Below the pieces are notes generated by a model. It ran no database searches and had not been told where the DNA came from. It was given only the letters and a program-made list of their open reading frames with translations. 64,000 bases of DNA from Reticulitermes speratus. Lineage: Eukaryota; Arthropoda; Insecta; Blattodea; Rhinotermitidae. The DNA lies in the NCBI GenBank assembly GCA_021186555.1, contig JAJKFL010000008.1, forward strand, positions 16,299,936 to 16,363,935, given 5' to 3'. The translations under genes and the position numbers were made by a program. Positions 36,658 to 48,400 of the stretch are shown here, piece after piece. The number at the start of each line of letters is the position of its first letter. Within the stretch, counting starts at the first letter, position 1.

Positions 36658-37925
36658 GCGCGTTTCTCTAAAAATACTTCTGACGGCATCGAAAAAATCT
36701 GAAATTAACGCCTGTAGAATAACGAGAAGTTTAGTTTACGCCACGCGCCAACTTTTTACGCTTAAGCTTTCTTTTCTTCTGGAAAATCGTGGAAATTGGG
36801 TTTGTGTCCTGACGCAGTACGATTGTATTGGAGTGATGAGAACGACGTTTAATTCTTGCGTCAAATCTGAGTAGCTTACACTCGAACTCCCATATCAAGT
36901 TTTACCGAAATATTGTATATGCTGTCGGAGATGTGGGCCTAAATTATAAACGGGCAGACAAGACCTGTTTCCTTTTCTCTTTTTCTCCTACCATCTTTTC
37001 TCCGTTGTTATTTTCCTACCTTCTTGCCTCCTTTCTATCCATACATCCCCTTTCCCTTACATTCAGTTCCCATTTTCTTTGTCTCCTTTCAACTCCCAGC
37101 CTCTCTTTCCTCAAGCCTTGCACCCTAACAGCGAGCCCTTCCGATCACTCAGGCGCTATGCCAACACCTTACTGCTCTGCTCTGTCGACATATCTCAGTC
37201 ATCATCCTGTCACACTTATCTGACACTGAGTGTAATCGTCATGTCATTCAGCGTCTCATATTGCCTGTGATGTACCAAATTCCGTAGAATCAGTAACTGA
37301 GCATCTGAAACAGGAACGGAAGTTTCTGTGCACCCTGCTGGGGCTGCGAGAGCACTAACCTAAAGCATATCAGTTTATTGTGAACGTAGTGTAGTGGCTA
37401 CACGAGATATCGCTTTGGGGTCACAGAGTGCAGCCCTAAGTAAAGGGCTTGCCACAGGAGGGCCCATTACGAAGAGCCAGGCACATCTGTGCTCCAGTAG
37501 GTCTCCAGTCTCCATTACCACACTAGCCTATAGTACTGCATTGTGCCGTGACCACGAGGTTACAGGGTGTGTACAAATCGCAATGGTATTCCAAAGCAAG
37601 GAAATTTTTTTTGCACAATCATGTACAAATTTGAGAGTTTCTTTTAATTTGGTGAATAATCTGAACGCTTAAAAAATTACTCATGAGGCCTTTTTGTGAT
37701 TTTAGAACAGAAAATTGCTGGACATTAAGTACGTTTACGGACGTGTAAAATATTCCCATAAAGTTCTCATTAATATAGACCTAACTAATGCAGCATCTAT
37801 GATTGTTAACAAAATTAAAACTGATTATAATCGTACATTTCCCTCGAGCAGCATATTGTTACTTAACCTTCTTATTTGATGTTTACTAATGTTAAATTTT
37901 TTTATTAAGGCCAATCATCATACAT
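36658..37925. other. unassigned DNA with a pyrimidine-rich tract
   Basis: 36960-37140 is strongly C/T-rich on the plus strand and leaves long frames open (36933-37223) purely by composition. Nothing else recognised up to the next SINE. Confidence 0.5.
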
Positions 37926-38178
37926 TCCGATCCCAGTGGCCGTGCGGTCTAAGGCGTGGGTCTGCGGCCGCTCGCTTACTAGGATCGTGGGTTCGAATCC
38001 CACCGGGGATATGGATGTCTGTCTCTTGTGAGTGTTGTGTGTTGTCAGGTAGAGGTCTCTGCGACGGGCTGGTCCCTCGTCCAGAGGAGTCCTACCGACT
38101 GTGGTGTGTCTCAAATGTGTGATCGTGAAGCGTCGTAAAATGACGAGGCCTAGGCCCGCAAGGGGCTGTCGAGCCATA
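37926..38178 (+). repeat. SINE1 copy F, full length
   Basis: Head CCGATCCCAGTGGCCGTGCG with A box TGGCCGTGCGGTCTAAGGCG, variable-arm-like GCTCGCTTACTAGGATCG and B box GGGTTCGAATCCCACC. It ends GGGGCTGTCGAGCCATAGG with an A-rich tail (AAAATAAACAGAAAAAA). The head is close to a class II tRNA (Leu/Ser). The 99-codon minus frame here is the antisense artefact. Confidence 0.92.
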
Positions 38179-38415
38179 GGAAAATAAACAGAAAAAATCA
38201 TCATACGTGCTTTTAGTGGGAGCTATGTCACCTTTCCACCGTGTGTCATCATGATGCAATGCTCATTTAAACGTAGAGAGAATTTTGCCTTTTACTTTAT
38301 CCGACTGAAGTTGCACCATTGCCTGTCCCACTTCAGAATCCCATACAACAGCTCACCCTGCTTAGATGTGTGGTTATCGAATTAAAGGTACAGTTGTCGC
38401 GTTATGTGTAGCCAC

Positions 38416-38665
38416 CAGGGCCAGGTGGACCCACTAGGCGAACTAGGCGGCCGCCTAGTTCGAAGCGGAGGAAAATTTCAGGAAGTAGGATTAAACCTCT
38501 TTGAAAATTGCACTTCATGAAACTGACAAGAAAGTCTATTATTACTATTATTCGATATCGTAAATGTGAGGTCATAGGAGATGGAGTTGATCGTGGCGGA
38601 GGGGAGGGAGTGACAAGAGTAAACTTCTCGGTGGTGGCAGAAACTTTAAGCCGCGCCTGGCATTG
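38416..38665. mobile_element. hAT-like non-autonomous element
   Basis: The left end is CAGGGCCAGGTGG and the right end, reverse-complemented, is CAATGCCAGGCGCGG. Next to the left end lies ACTAGGCGGCCGCCTAGTTC, a signature I associate with hAT-type elements starting CAGGGCCGG. The 8-base flanks (GTAGCCAC and ACAGGCAA) agree at only half the positions, so the target duplication is doubtful. No transposase. The 93-codon minus frame is not credible. Confidence 0.45.
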
Positions 38666-38844
38666 ACAGGCAAATTGTATCAAGTGTCATAAAATTCCTT
38701 CATTAGTTAGAAAGTTATTAAGGTGGAGAGAAGTACATGTACACCATCTAATTTACCCTTATACAGAGTTAGACGTTAGGCACGTCGAAAAACGGTGAAG
38801 TTCATAAAGGAAAACCCTGTGTATAGAGCCATTACTTACCAGGT

Positions 38845-39022
38845 TGCTATCTTCTGCGATGTGACGCCATATGGCCCGGCAGATAAACACCAACATTTCG
38901 GAGGAACTGTTTCCTAGATCTTCGGGGTAGAAGAAACATTTTTCTAGCTTGGTAACCGAAACAACAGGGTTCTAAAAATGTTGGTACCTATCTACTAGAC
39001 GATACATCATATCAGAAAACAG
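38845..39022. repeat. family C fold-back (inverted pair of arms)
   Basis: The left arm reads TATCTTCTGCGATGTGACGC, then CAACATTTCGGAGGAACTGT. The right arm on the other strand reads CTGTTTTCTGATATGATGTA, then TAGTAGATAGGTACCAACAT. Both arms are nearly full-length family C. This is the clearest fold-back copy in the window. Confidence 0.7.
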
Positions 39023-40135
39023 GAATTTACGTAGTTACCGTTATGAAAATATCAAATATTGCATGTTACCGTTGTTTTGCTAGCCATAGATTAGGAACCC
39101 GTCTCTTGACTGTGACTAAGGCTGTGGAAACACCGAAGCAGAGCAGAGCAGACCAGTCTGAGTTCTATGAAATCTGATAAAGTGTTAAATCCCGAAGATC
39201 GAAATGAATGTCACGTGCAAACACAAGTCTTCTCTTGTTTTGTCTGCAGCATGAGTCAGTACGTGCAATATGCCCGGGCTTGGCTCCGAAATTGCAGGAT
39301 AATGAGTCCTGCATGATGTAAACGATAAACAGCATAGCAACAGGGACATATTTCAAATCGTGTGGGAAGATATCGATAAGGAGGTGTGATTTTAATATAA
39401 TACTATTTAATTACGGAATCCGTAATAAAAAATTTGCAAACGTATCCTCGATTGCAACAAATTCGGGTGCAAATTTTAGAAAACTCCGAGTTCTGGCTTT
39501 CTTTCTTTAAGGAATAAATGCACAGTCATCCCTTATATTGTCATTGTTATAGCCTTATGACTCTTGCAATTAATGCTGTCGATAACACGTCCACACTGGC
39601 AGAAATGCGGTACCTGACTCGTGTAACGGGTCATTTTGGACTGCGGTAGAATGCAATTTTTGGGTGTTCTAGTTTGGTTTATTACGTCCGCACCACAATT
39701 GAATCGCACATACTTTAAAAGTACGTCTAAGCAGTGTACTAACATAAGAGTAAGAGAAAAATGGTAAAAGGGGCAAATTGCTTGAATGTGAGTGGAAAGA
39801 AATATAACAGGAAGTGGCGGCACCTGGACAGAAACCAGCAGGATAACATTTTCTTTTGATGGGATAAGAACCAATTCGTTTCCTGTCTCGACGCCCCCGT
39901 CTCTCCGCCCTCACCTCTCTCGCCGTCACACACAACCGTCGTCACTCGACATTACAAACTAACAGTTTATTGGATTCTGAGCGCTGTCTGCAGCATGATC
40001 AGAACACTGGCAGATATGACAGAACAGCTTGTGAGAGGTCTACACTTTTGCTACCAATTGATACCAAGGACCAAGACGCTGGTCGCCCAGCAGGTCACTT
40101 CCCCGCTCTATACATAAAGCAAATTTTCAGTACTA
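39023..40135. other. unassigned DNA
   Basis: No gene recognised. Three overlapping minus-strand frames at 39533-39945 share the same bases in different frames and lack motifs. Confidence 0.45.
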
Positions 40136-41145
40136 ACTAACTAATTAACTCCGTAGAACAGAATCCTTCTTGAAAAGCTAATATACCCTCAGCTGCTAGA
40201 ATTCACGCTCATTTTATGGAACCCGAAGTTTCGCCACTTGTTCCTGTTCCTGTTCTGAGCCAGATCAAACCAGTCTACGTCCGTTCTTCCTATTTCTTAA
40301 TATCTATTGTAATGTTATTCTCCCGTTTATATGTAGGTCATCCAAGTGGTCTGTTTCACCACCAATATCCTTTGTGCAGAATGTCCACTACGGGCTTCAC
40401 AAAAGCAAATCACTTCGCTCTGTCCTGATACACATGAATCCATTTCACGTCCTAATTGCTTAAGACACATGTAAATATTAGCCTAGCATACGTCTGGTTT
40501 TCTCACATTGCTTCTACATTTCAGATTCTTCGACTGTGTTTTGTAAAAATTTCTCATATCCCCATGTATTCCGCATGCCAGATTCTTCATTTTTTTCATT
40601 TGATCAATCCAGCAATATCTTGGTGAAGAATACAAATTATGAAATTTTTAACTATACATTTTCTTTCAGCCTCCTATCACTTTCGCCTTCTTTCGTCCAA
40701 GCAGTGTCTTGAGCAACTTATTCTCTGACATTCTCATTCTTTGGTCCAAGCACTTTCTTGAGCAACCTATTCTCTGACGTTCTAATTTTTTGTTCCAAAC
40801 ATTATCTTGGGCAACCTGTTCGACATTCTCATTCTTTGGTCCAAGCACTGTCTTATGCAACCTGTTCTCTGACATTCTCATTCTTTGGTCCAAGCACTTT
40901 TTTGAGCAACGTGTTCTCTGACATTCTTAATTTACATTATTCTCTTAGGATTAGAAACATTTCCACATCCATACTGAACAACACATATAACTGTATTTCT
41001 CTGTGTTCTAAAGTTTCTCTTAAATAGAATTCGAAAAGATAAAAGATTCGTAACCGAATGGTAACAATCATTTTCCGAATTCCTTCTCTTCCTAATTTCT
41101 TCATTGCTTAATTAATCCGAGAGTAACTGTTATGCCTGATGAATT
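40136..41145 (-). mobile_element. LINE (non-LTR retrotransposon) 3' portion, longest remnant
   Basis: Read on the minus strand, the coding order is retained from after the RT domain to the end. It runs LDQRMRMSENKLLKTLLGRK (RVFENKVLRKIFGxKR type), then VIGG, then a decayed LHNEE..LYSSPNI and GHVARM region. It ends DVDWFDLAQNRNRNKWRNF and a tail containing AGAAGGATTCTGTTCTACGG. Stops and shifts interrupt every part. RT catalytic motifs are not present. The clade is not determinable. A 49-bp unit inside is tandemly expanded (separate entry). Confidence 0.7.
40688..40936 (-). repeat. 49-bp tandem repeat, five copies, inside the LINE
   Basis: The landmark GGTCCAAGCACT (or close variants) recurs at about 40695, 40744, 40792, 40839 and 40888, a period of 47-49 bases. 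Each unit also carries TTGAGCAACCTGTTCTCTGA and CATTCTCATTCTTT. Because 49 is not a multiple of three, successive units shift the LINE reading frame. This shows the expansion occurred in a dead copy. Confidence 0.85.
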
Positions 41146-43517
41146 AGTATGAGGATAAGAAAATTTAGTATTTTATTCTGCTGTACCTATATGTAGCTTA
41201 AGAGATTCCATTTACGGTCTGCGTGTTGAAATGCTGGTTGATCTTTTTGTATCCGACAACAGGTTGGTACAATTTTTATAATACTATTTCCAGGATATCC
41301 AAGAATGTCTCCTTTCGACTCTCCGCCTTTTTAGATGACAGTTCTAATCTTTCATTTCCGCAGCTCCTCAGGCAGGGAGGTTTGAAGAAGAAACCAAGAG
41401 AGTAAACCTCTTTTGTCAGGTTTAATTAGCGTTCTTAAGTTGACTTCCAATGGATATGCGGAGTGAGGTGTCTTCAATTAATCCAAACTTTCTGAAAATT
41501 AATAATTTTAAATATGTATACAACAAATCAATTATTCTATTATTTTTCCTTACTAAGGCAACTTGAAGATTCTTGCCAGTGCTGCAGTTCTTCATGTCTT
41601 TAAATAAGACAATGGTGGCTCCGGTTTTTGACATGCACTTGCACTTTGTATACTAATGTAATTCGAATCTGTGGTAGTAAAATTAGAATTTTAAGACCTA
41701 ATTTTATACGCTTGTGAGCCAGCTTTTTCCACCTGTCATTCTAACAACCTGATTTTCTAATATATATAAATACGTTGTCCTCTAACTCTTCGATATTCCA
41801 GGATGCTTTTTCCGAAATGTTTTCTCATCGTCCTTCTGAATGATTTCTGTATAACCCTCATCCGGACTTCACACCTTAAAATACTTGTGACCTTCATGAA
41901 CTTCCAAAAGGCTAGTGGTACAATATGAAATGCTGCTCGCTCCTTTATTCCAGCAATTATTAGGTCGTTTGTGGGGCATATGAACTCCTAAACGCTTATT
42001 ATCAGATTATAATTCCGCGATGTGTTTACGATGAAACTCTGGACATTCCATGCACAGTGGCACTACATCGCCGGCGCGACGTCTCATGTACGCTTTATTG
42101 CCCGGATAGAGGGAAGTTCCAACTGACACGACTGGGAGGGAAGCGTACACATTGCGTCTTATCCAAACGTATATGTCTGTGGGAGCTTTCCTCTCCCTTC
42201 CTCAGCCGCTATTTCGTTTTACCCCCAACACACCCCATGCCGCTTTCACCCTTTTATCCAACATGAAGTCTCACTGAAGAGAAACTCTAGGTTGGGCCAC
42301 CAGGAGATTTAAAATGACTTTTGAGGGTTTAGACGGAGAAATTAGAATAATCTCGTATAAAAATGTCATTATATTTGTTTGCTTAAAAGGAATGAGATTT
42401 CCTGGTTTCGCTCTGAACTGTAGCAAAAAGCCCATCTTGTCTGTCACTGTTAACGGAACTTCTGGCTCCAATTTTCCGCGCTTTCGTTATTTATTTATTT
42501 TATGACGTATTTTATCACCATCATTATCATAATCAGCTGTTAATCATTTTTCTTTAGCGGATATTATTTCATTATCTTTACCTGATTAATGAAGGATAAA
42601 AACATAATTTGTTGTTACACAATAAGGGGATATATAGGCATAGATAGGTTATTGCTCTTACGTGTGGACAGGACTTTTGTGATTCAGGATAATGTCCAGA
42701 GACGGATTCTTCGGAACACGGTAACGAAATGTCGAATTCCGTGAAAGGAGAGCAGTTCCTTCACCAGAATATGAACTACCAGATTATCGTTAATGACCTC
42801 TCTATGGAGCTAGTTACGTACCTAACTATTTTGAAAGCTGTAATGGATTTGATGTTCCATACTCTTTTATTTGAAGCGTTTTTTGCAAAACAGATTCAAG
42901 AAATTAATTATTCTTAATCTAGTGTGAAGTGTAATATCTTTGGGGTCACGTGCCAACAAAATGTTTCGAATGAGGGAGTGTATGTGATATATGCATGTTT
43001 TGTTTTCTCGATTTAAGCACCTACTTGTACTTCTGATCTTTTTTTCTTCTAAAGTAGGAATTCTATTGTAATAGAATTCAAAGTTTTATGACCGCCAGTA
43101 TAAAAATTAATCAACTCAACGACCCTGAGGTAGTTTCGTATAATACACATTCTTAACAATCGTTTCTCTGGACTCGGTTTTAATATTATTCTTTCGCGTT
43201 TCTTTTTCTTTCCAAATACATACCACATCGCCGCAACTTCCTGGGTATAAATCACGAAGCTGTCTTTCCACCACGGAACTTGTCATCCCAACTGGTTTCA
43301 AACACATAAGTTAAGTCCATGGAGCAAAGTCCATTTTGAGAAACCAGTATTCAGTAAGCTGCTTAATAAATTCGCCACCTTTTATGAAATTCTAAAGTTG
43401 GTTGCCATATTCATAAGGTCTCTCACTTGAACCACATTCAGTCTGTACCATTGTATCATTAGCACACACGATTACATTTAAATGTATCAACATACAGCAC
43501 TTTCAGCATTCTTTAAA
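41146..43517. other. unassigned AT-rich DNA
   Basis: It may contain more decayed LINE near its left end. A tail-like CCATGGAGCAAAGTCCATTT at 43318-43337 matches the 3' tail region of the LINE on the minus strand. No gene recognised. Confidence 0.4.
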
Positions 43518-43725
43518 CTATGGGTGTCCAGCCTTTTTTGGCCAAGGGCCACACTCGTGATTGCAGGCTGCTTTGCAGGCCGCACGTGTAAAAGTCATAA
43601 TAAGTAGTATACATAAGCGCATAAATACTTGTGTAATTTTTCTGCTGCATATATGTACACAATTTACAAACGTGGCCTCGGGCCGCATAACACAACCTGG
43701 CGGGATGCAGGTTGGGCACCCATTG
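43518..43725. mobile_element. hAT-like MITE, about 208 bp
   Basis: The ends are CTATGGGTGTCCAGCC and, reverse-complemented, CAATGGGTGCCCAACC. TTTAAA flanks both sides directly. The interior has GGCCAAGGGCCACACTCGTG and CGTGGCCTCGGGCCGCATAA, the mirrored GGGCCACA/GGCCGCAT blocks I recall from hAT-type (CAGGGGTGTCCAA-ended) elements. The flank could instead be read as a TTAA-type duplication, so the superfamily is not certain. The 161-codon minus-strand frame across it is spurious. Confidence 0.6.
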
Positions 43726-44102
43726 TTTAAACAAAACGAATTTAACCGTAGTTGCGTTAACATTAACTAAAGGACGACTGTTGCGGCGACGGTAGTAAAA
43801 TATTATACAAAATTTACAAACACGCCTGAGACTGGGGGAAAAATATTTAATCAGTTTTGTCAGGTTATTTTGGGAATGTTTAAATAACGGGTTTAGAAAT
43901 GTTTCTCTTGCTGGCAATTCATTGATGTGACATACACTGAAATATGTGTTAATCGTTGAAAGCCAGTAGTTATTATACGTGCCACCTGCTGTTGCCATTA
44001 AGAATCCCTATATTTTACCCACATTATGTAGGGGTGTTTATGTGTATCGTATGATTCTTACATAATTTTTTCCTTTAAACATTAACCGTCTGAATACTCT
44101 GT

Positions 44103-44225
44103 TTTTCTAGGATATGACGCAGCGTAACAGGGCGATTGGTTTCTGAAGTTTTGGAGGAACGTAATGCCTTGGAAAATTCGGGATCCGATTAATCATTAAC
44201 GCGGCGTCATATGCCAGAATGACGG
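44103..44225. repeat. family C fold-back (short)
   Basis: The left arm reads TTTCTAGGATATGACGCAGC, then GAAGTTTTGGAGGAACGTAA. The right arm on the opposite strand reads ATTCTGGCATATGACGCCGC. It is shorter than the other three fold-back copies. Confidence 0.55.
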
Positions 44226-44401
44226 AGTCCTCACTCACAGCCGTGAAGACCTCAAGACATTCGTTAACCGTTTGGTTTTTCTGATGGACGTTTTCTGTGC
44301 ACTGAATCTTTGTGCGTGTTACAGATTCATTGATGTGTGGCACCTCTTTTTGTTTCTAATATGAACCCAAAAGTACTTTTGTATTCATTTGATACAAATT
44401 T

Positions 44402-44614
44402 ATGGGTAAACCAATTCCTTCTTGTTTAAATAACTAGCTACATGTTTCGGCTTTTTTGATGAAGCTATCAGGTTTTATTGGCAAAATAAATCCTGTTTGT
44501 ATACAATAACTAGCTACATGTTTCGGCTTTTTTCTAAAGCTATCATCAGGCTCTATTAAAAAGATGAAACGTGTAGATAGTTATTGTAAAAAAAAAGGAA
44601 TTTGTTTACCAATA
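44402..44614. repeat. family E compound fold-back
   Basis: TAACTAGCTACATGTTTCGG occurs at 44431-44450 and again at 44507-44526, a direct period of 76 bases. An inverted third copy at about 44563-44614, read on the other strand, gives GGTAAACAAATTCC, then AATAACTATCTACACGTTTC, matching the left edge GGTAAACCAATTCC at 44406. The unit is therefore bounded by inverted arms with an extra internal direct copy. Confidence 0.7.
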
Positions 44615-45344
44615 CAGTTGTTTCGACTGAGTGAAAAAGTACTTCTGGTTCAAGACACGTAGGTTCATATTAACCAGTAAAGGATTCCGAATATAAATTT
44701 TTGGAATCTCAAATTGAAGTCGGTTTGACTTAGCACTTGATATGCTTATGTTTAGCTGTATTAAGTTCTGTAATGCAATTCCTGGATCTTCTGCGCCACA
44801 CGCTCGTTTCTTTAAAAAAATGTTGACAGAAACATTCCTTCGGGTACTTCAGTATGAAATTACTATGGCATCTAGAGGTCCCTCGATGATGTCTTACGTA
44901 AGAGATGTGCTATATATATGTAGATAAACTTTATTTTTTGAAAGAACCCAAGATTTAGAATCCTCTGGGTCCTTGCAATGGACCACTTCAATAAGAATTA
45001 TGATTAAAGTAAAAGTGACACAAGTCTTTCTGCGACACTGAAAGCCAGTTTTTTGAAAACTTCAATAATTTCTTCAGGCAAACGTCGGCATACAAACTTC
45101 CAGCAAGCCAAACCATTTTCCTTTCAACACTTGAAAGTTCACTGGAAGTGATATTATTTATGTCTATGAGCAGTTTTTTTTAACGACGTCATACTTGGAG
45201 TTCTGTTACGCCAAATATTACAGTGATAGTGAGATGTGACTCGAAAACGTTATGAAAAGAAGCTGCCTTTGCGGAATTTAAGGTAAAACTCCACATTTAT
45301 TGGACGAACTGAGAAAGATCAAGATAAACCTGTCAGGATAGCCA
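44615..45344. other. unassigned AT-rich DNA
   Basis: No gene recognised. Confidence 0.45.
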
Positions 45345-45420
45345 GTTTTCGACTGAGATTCGAACCAGACACCACAGATATGTATGTCAGAAGCTTTATC
45401 TATTGCTACAGATCTTAATC
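45345..45420 (-). repeat. tRNA-like SINE head, third family
   Basis: On the minus strand GTAGCAATAGATAAAGC (complement of 45393-45409) resembles an A box. CTGGTTCGAATCTCAGTC (B box, complement of 45355-45366 plus flanks) follows with tRNA-like spacing. A middle ACATACATATCTGTGG could form an anticodon-like loop. There is no good acceptor stem, so a degraded SINE is more likely than a tRNA gene. Confidence 0.45.
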
Positions 45421-48400
45421 CTTCTTTGCATATCATTTGATGCTAAATAACCACTCGTTCATAGAGCGACGTTAAATGCAGCCATTTCATTCACAATGGC
45501 AACACGGACAGTAATGTATTTACTTTCTGAACAATCACACAAAAATTGTGTTGCTTCAGAGCGGCTAGCATTTGTGTTTGGTATTCTCGAGAACCCGAGT
45601 TTGGCTCTCGGGCCCGGGCCTTGGAATGGCAGACGTTTTGTGATGATTTCATCAATAGTTCCTGTATAATTATGTGATCATCCGAATTTCTTTCCATTAC
45701 GTTGTTTGCATTCATCTCATAATTCTACCTTACACTCTACAGTATATAGGCCTAGTCCTGAAATAATTCACGACATCTACCCTACAAGCAGCATTGATTC
45801 ATGAATATTTGCTCCAGTGTAGTCTTTTTCAGTCCTATACAAAATCATATACATATGTCTGTTGTATTTGTAATTTGATTGGTATCGGATGTCCAGCACA
45901 GTCTTTATTGTCTTCAACACATCCATAAAAATTTAATGAGAAGCATCTATTTTAGGCCTCCACACCTACTTTGCCACTTTACGTAACGCTTTATTTGCCA
46001 TATCTCCATGTCCGTGTACAGTATGTGAGTTCGGTTTTCGTTACGAACATCTTCGTAGAAGTAGCATTTAAAAACTAATTTCCTGCTTACAAGAAAATAC
46101 GGGGGATTTATGTTATAACGACCAGTCTGTTAATAATGTTAGGATAATATTTGCTGTTTATTGGAAGAAACAAATAATTGTAATCGGAATGCTGACATAC
46201 CGAACATTAAAGTAAGTGTTATGTACTTTATAGTTAGACGTAAGGATGCATCATACAGCAGTTCAGTAACAGAATATGCGCAAGATACAAGATCATTGCG
46301 GTAATAACTGTACGTGTGGGGCGGAAATCTGATATTTATTCTTGAAATTTCGTCGAACGTAAAGGAAAATTTGATTACTTACTCTTCCCTTTAAATATCT
46401 CTTGAAATGGTGTGCCTGAGAAAACTATCTCTCTTCTTAAAATGCAATAGATAGAAGCTGTTGATGTTACTTACACCCATTTTCCTCTGCAACATTGTTT
46501 GGGTTATAGAGTGGTTTTGAATGTGCACTTTGGGTGAGGCAGGGGGTCGTACAGACATTTTTAAAATATATGCGCGAATGGATATAAATTTTGCACGGAA
46601 AATGTAGACTACTATCCCTTTTGTAAGAGGGAGGTAGTAAAAAATATATGTATATGAAAGGGTGGGACAAGAAGTCCACTCAAGAGACCGTTTATTGTCA
46701 TAGAAAGGGGGCTGAAATGGCACAAGTTTCTGTTCCTTTAAATCCGGTGCTTCTTTTGAAAACTGCTGCGAGTATTCAAATTTACATCTAATGCCTTCTT
46801 TTCATTGAATTAGTTCGGTTACAAATGTAAACAATGGATCATGATAAATATGTCAGCAGAAACCAAAACCCTGCTGATATATTAAAATGCATGTTTGTTT
46901 TTCCCTCAGATTAGTTTCGAAATTGCGAAAAGTTATATTGAATAGAGCGTAATTGATGGACGGGCTTAATGCTTGCAGCGCCTCGTGGTCTGTGCTGCAC
47001 GATGTGATTGCATCAGAGCGTGTTTTAATGCCTATAGTAAACATAACCTCAAAACGACCTTCATGGTAACAGAAATCGGAAAATCATTTCGATTTATTGT
47101 GCGGATTCTTTATTTATAATTTTAAATAATTTGTACACTTTAAGTTAATTTTTAGTAGACAACGTGTCTGTTATTGCAAAAAAAATATAAAACAGTTGGG
47201 TAATGGCACTGCAGAAAGTATATTCTTTTGTTCAAATTGCTGATCACCACACAAATCACACAATCAAGCCCTTTATGACATGTAAAAATCTTTTGACATA
47301 AGAATGATTAAAACACGGAAAATCCGAGCGGGGTAATACTTGCTCATTGAGGATACGGCGGTGTGGAAATTTGGATATATCTTTTATTAAAAGAATCATA
47401 TGGCAGAATATGTGGCATTTTGTGTAACTTATTTTAAAACAGCCGTAAAAGTGTTTCACAATACCAGCCACAATTGTCACTGAGTACCAACTACGCCCAT
47501 TACATTTGGATCTATCTAGTGTAGTAGATGTTTAAATAAATATCGCGTTGACCGACTGTTTGTGAGACAAATGGCGTTAACCTACACGCCATCATGTAGG
47601 GTAGCAACCCCAATATCATCCACCCTCTGTCCATTCCAATACATTGCTTATCGCAAAAGTGACTGTGATTGACGGTAAGGCTTAGAAAGCGAGGGACCTT
47701 GCAAACCCTCCCTAAAAATGATCCCCTCTTTTCAAATCCTGTATCATAACAAAAAATTGTAGTGAAGATTACCGAAGAACAACCCCAGCGTCCGGTTTTG
47801 CTGAGGGTGCAACTGTGTGGTGGAAACAAACAGACGCACGTTGCTGGTAGGCCTAATGGAGCGAATGATGAACGGTGTTTCCCCACTGTTTGTCACTTGT
47901 GTAGCTAAATTGTCGGTCTTTCTCTTACAACGAGATTTTTCGTCTAGGCGTAGTGTTGCTGTGCGGCATTAAAAGGACGTAATACACTCTTCATTTTCTA
48001 TTCAAGAAGAGGCACAATTGGTTCACTTCACATATAAAATCTTATTTCAAGATACAGTAAGTGCCCGGTTCTTGAAAGCTTGAGGCAAAATATTCATTAC
48101 TTATTTACACCTGCTTTTTTCCTTCAGTGTTGCAAACGTTAGCGTTGAGCGTCCATTATTCTGAGAGAAATTTGTCGGTTTGTCCTTACAAAGCGGAATG
48201 CCTGATTTCAGTCTAAATAATGGCATCATACATGGTTTTGAAAACAAATGTCTGAGGTTTCTTTACGATTTACATTGCATTATTAGAGAAAGCGCCTTTT
48301 TGTTAGTTTGAAGGACATATTCAGTTTAGTCCTTGAAACCACATCTTGTATGTTCTTAATGGGACATCAAATTTGAGAGTTTTTGAATACACCGGCTCGA

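Noticed and set aside
36933-37223. 96-codon Ser/Leu/Pro-rich frame
   Set aside because: Produced by a pyrimidine-rich tract, which lacks stop codons by composition.
37394-37672. tRNA-like A box (GTAGTGTAGTGGCTA) near 37386 and an open 92-codon frame
   Set aside because: No B box at a suitable distance and no shared copy elsewhere in the window.
37926-38000. Possible tRNA-Leu/Ser gene
   Set aside because: Both promoter boxes are present, but the acceptor stem does not pair and the SINE body follows directly; it is a SINE head.
37905-38204. 99-codon minus-strand frame with the FEPT...QTHALD string
   Set aside because: Antisense translation of SINE1 copy F; the same artefact arises at 19.9, 24.8 and 33.6 kb.
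40666-40893. 75-codon frame with repeated KNEN/RMRMSEN-like segments, as if a repeat protein
   Set aside because: It is a 49-bp minisatellite within a LINE; the period is not a multiple of three, so the protein repeat is not in register.
43513-43998. 161-codon minus-strand frame
   Set aside because: Its C-terminal half is an hAT-like MITE; no protein family motif, and it overlaps frames on both strands.
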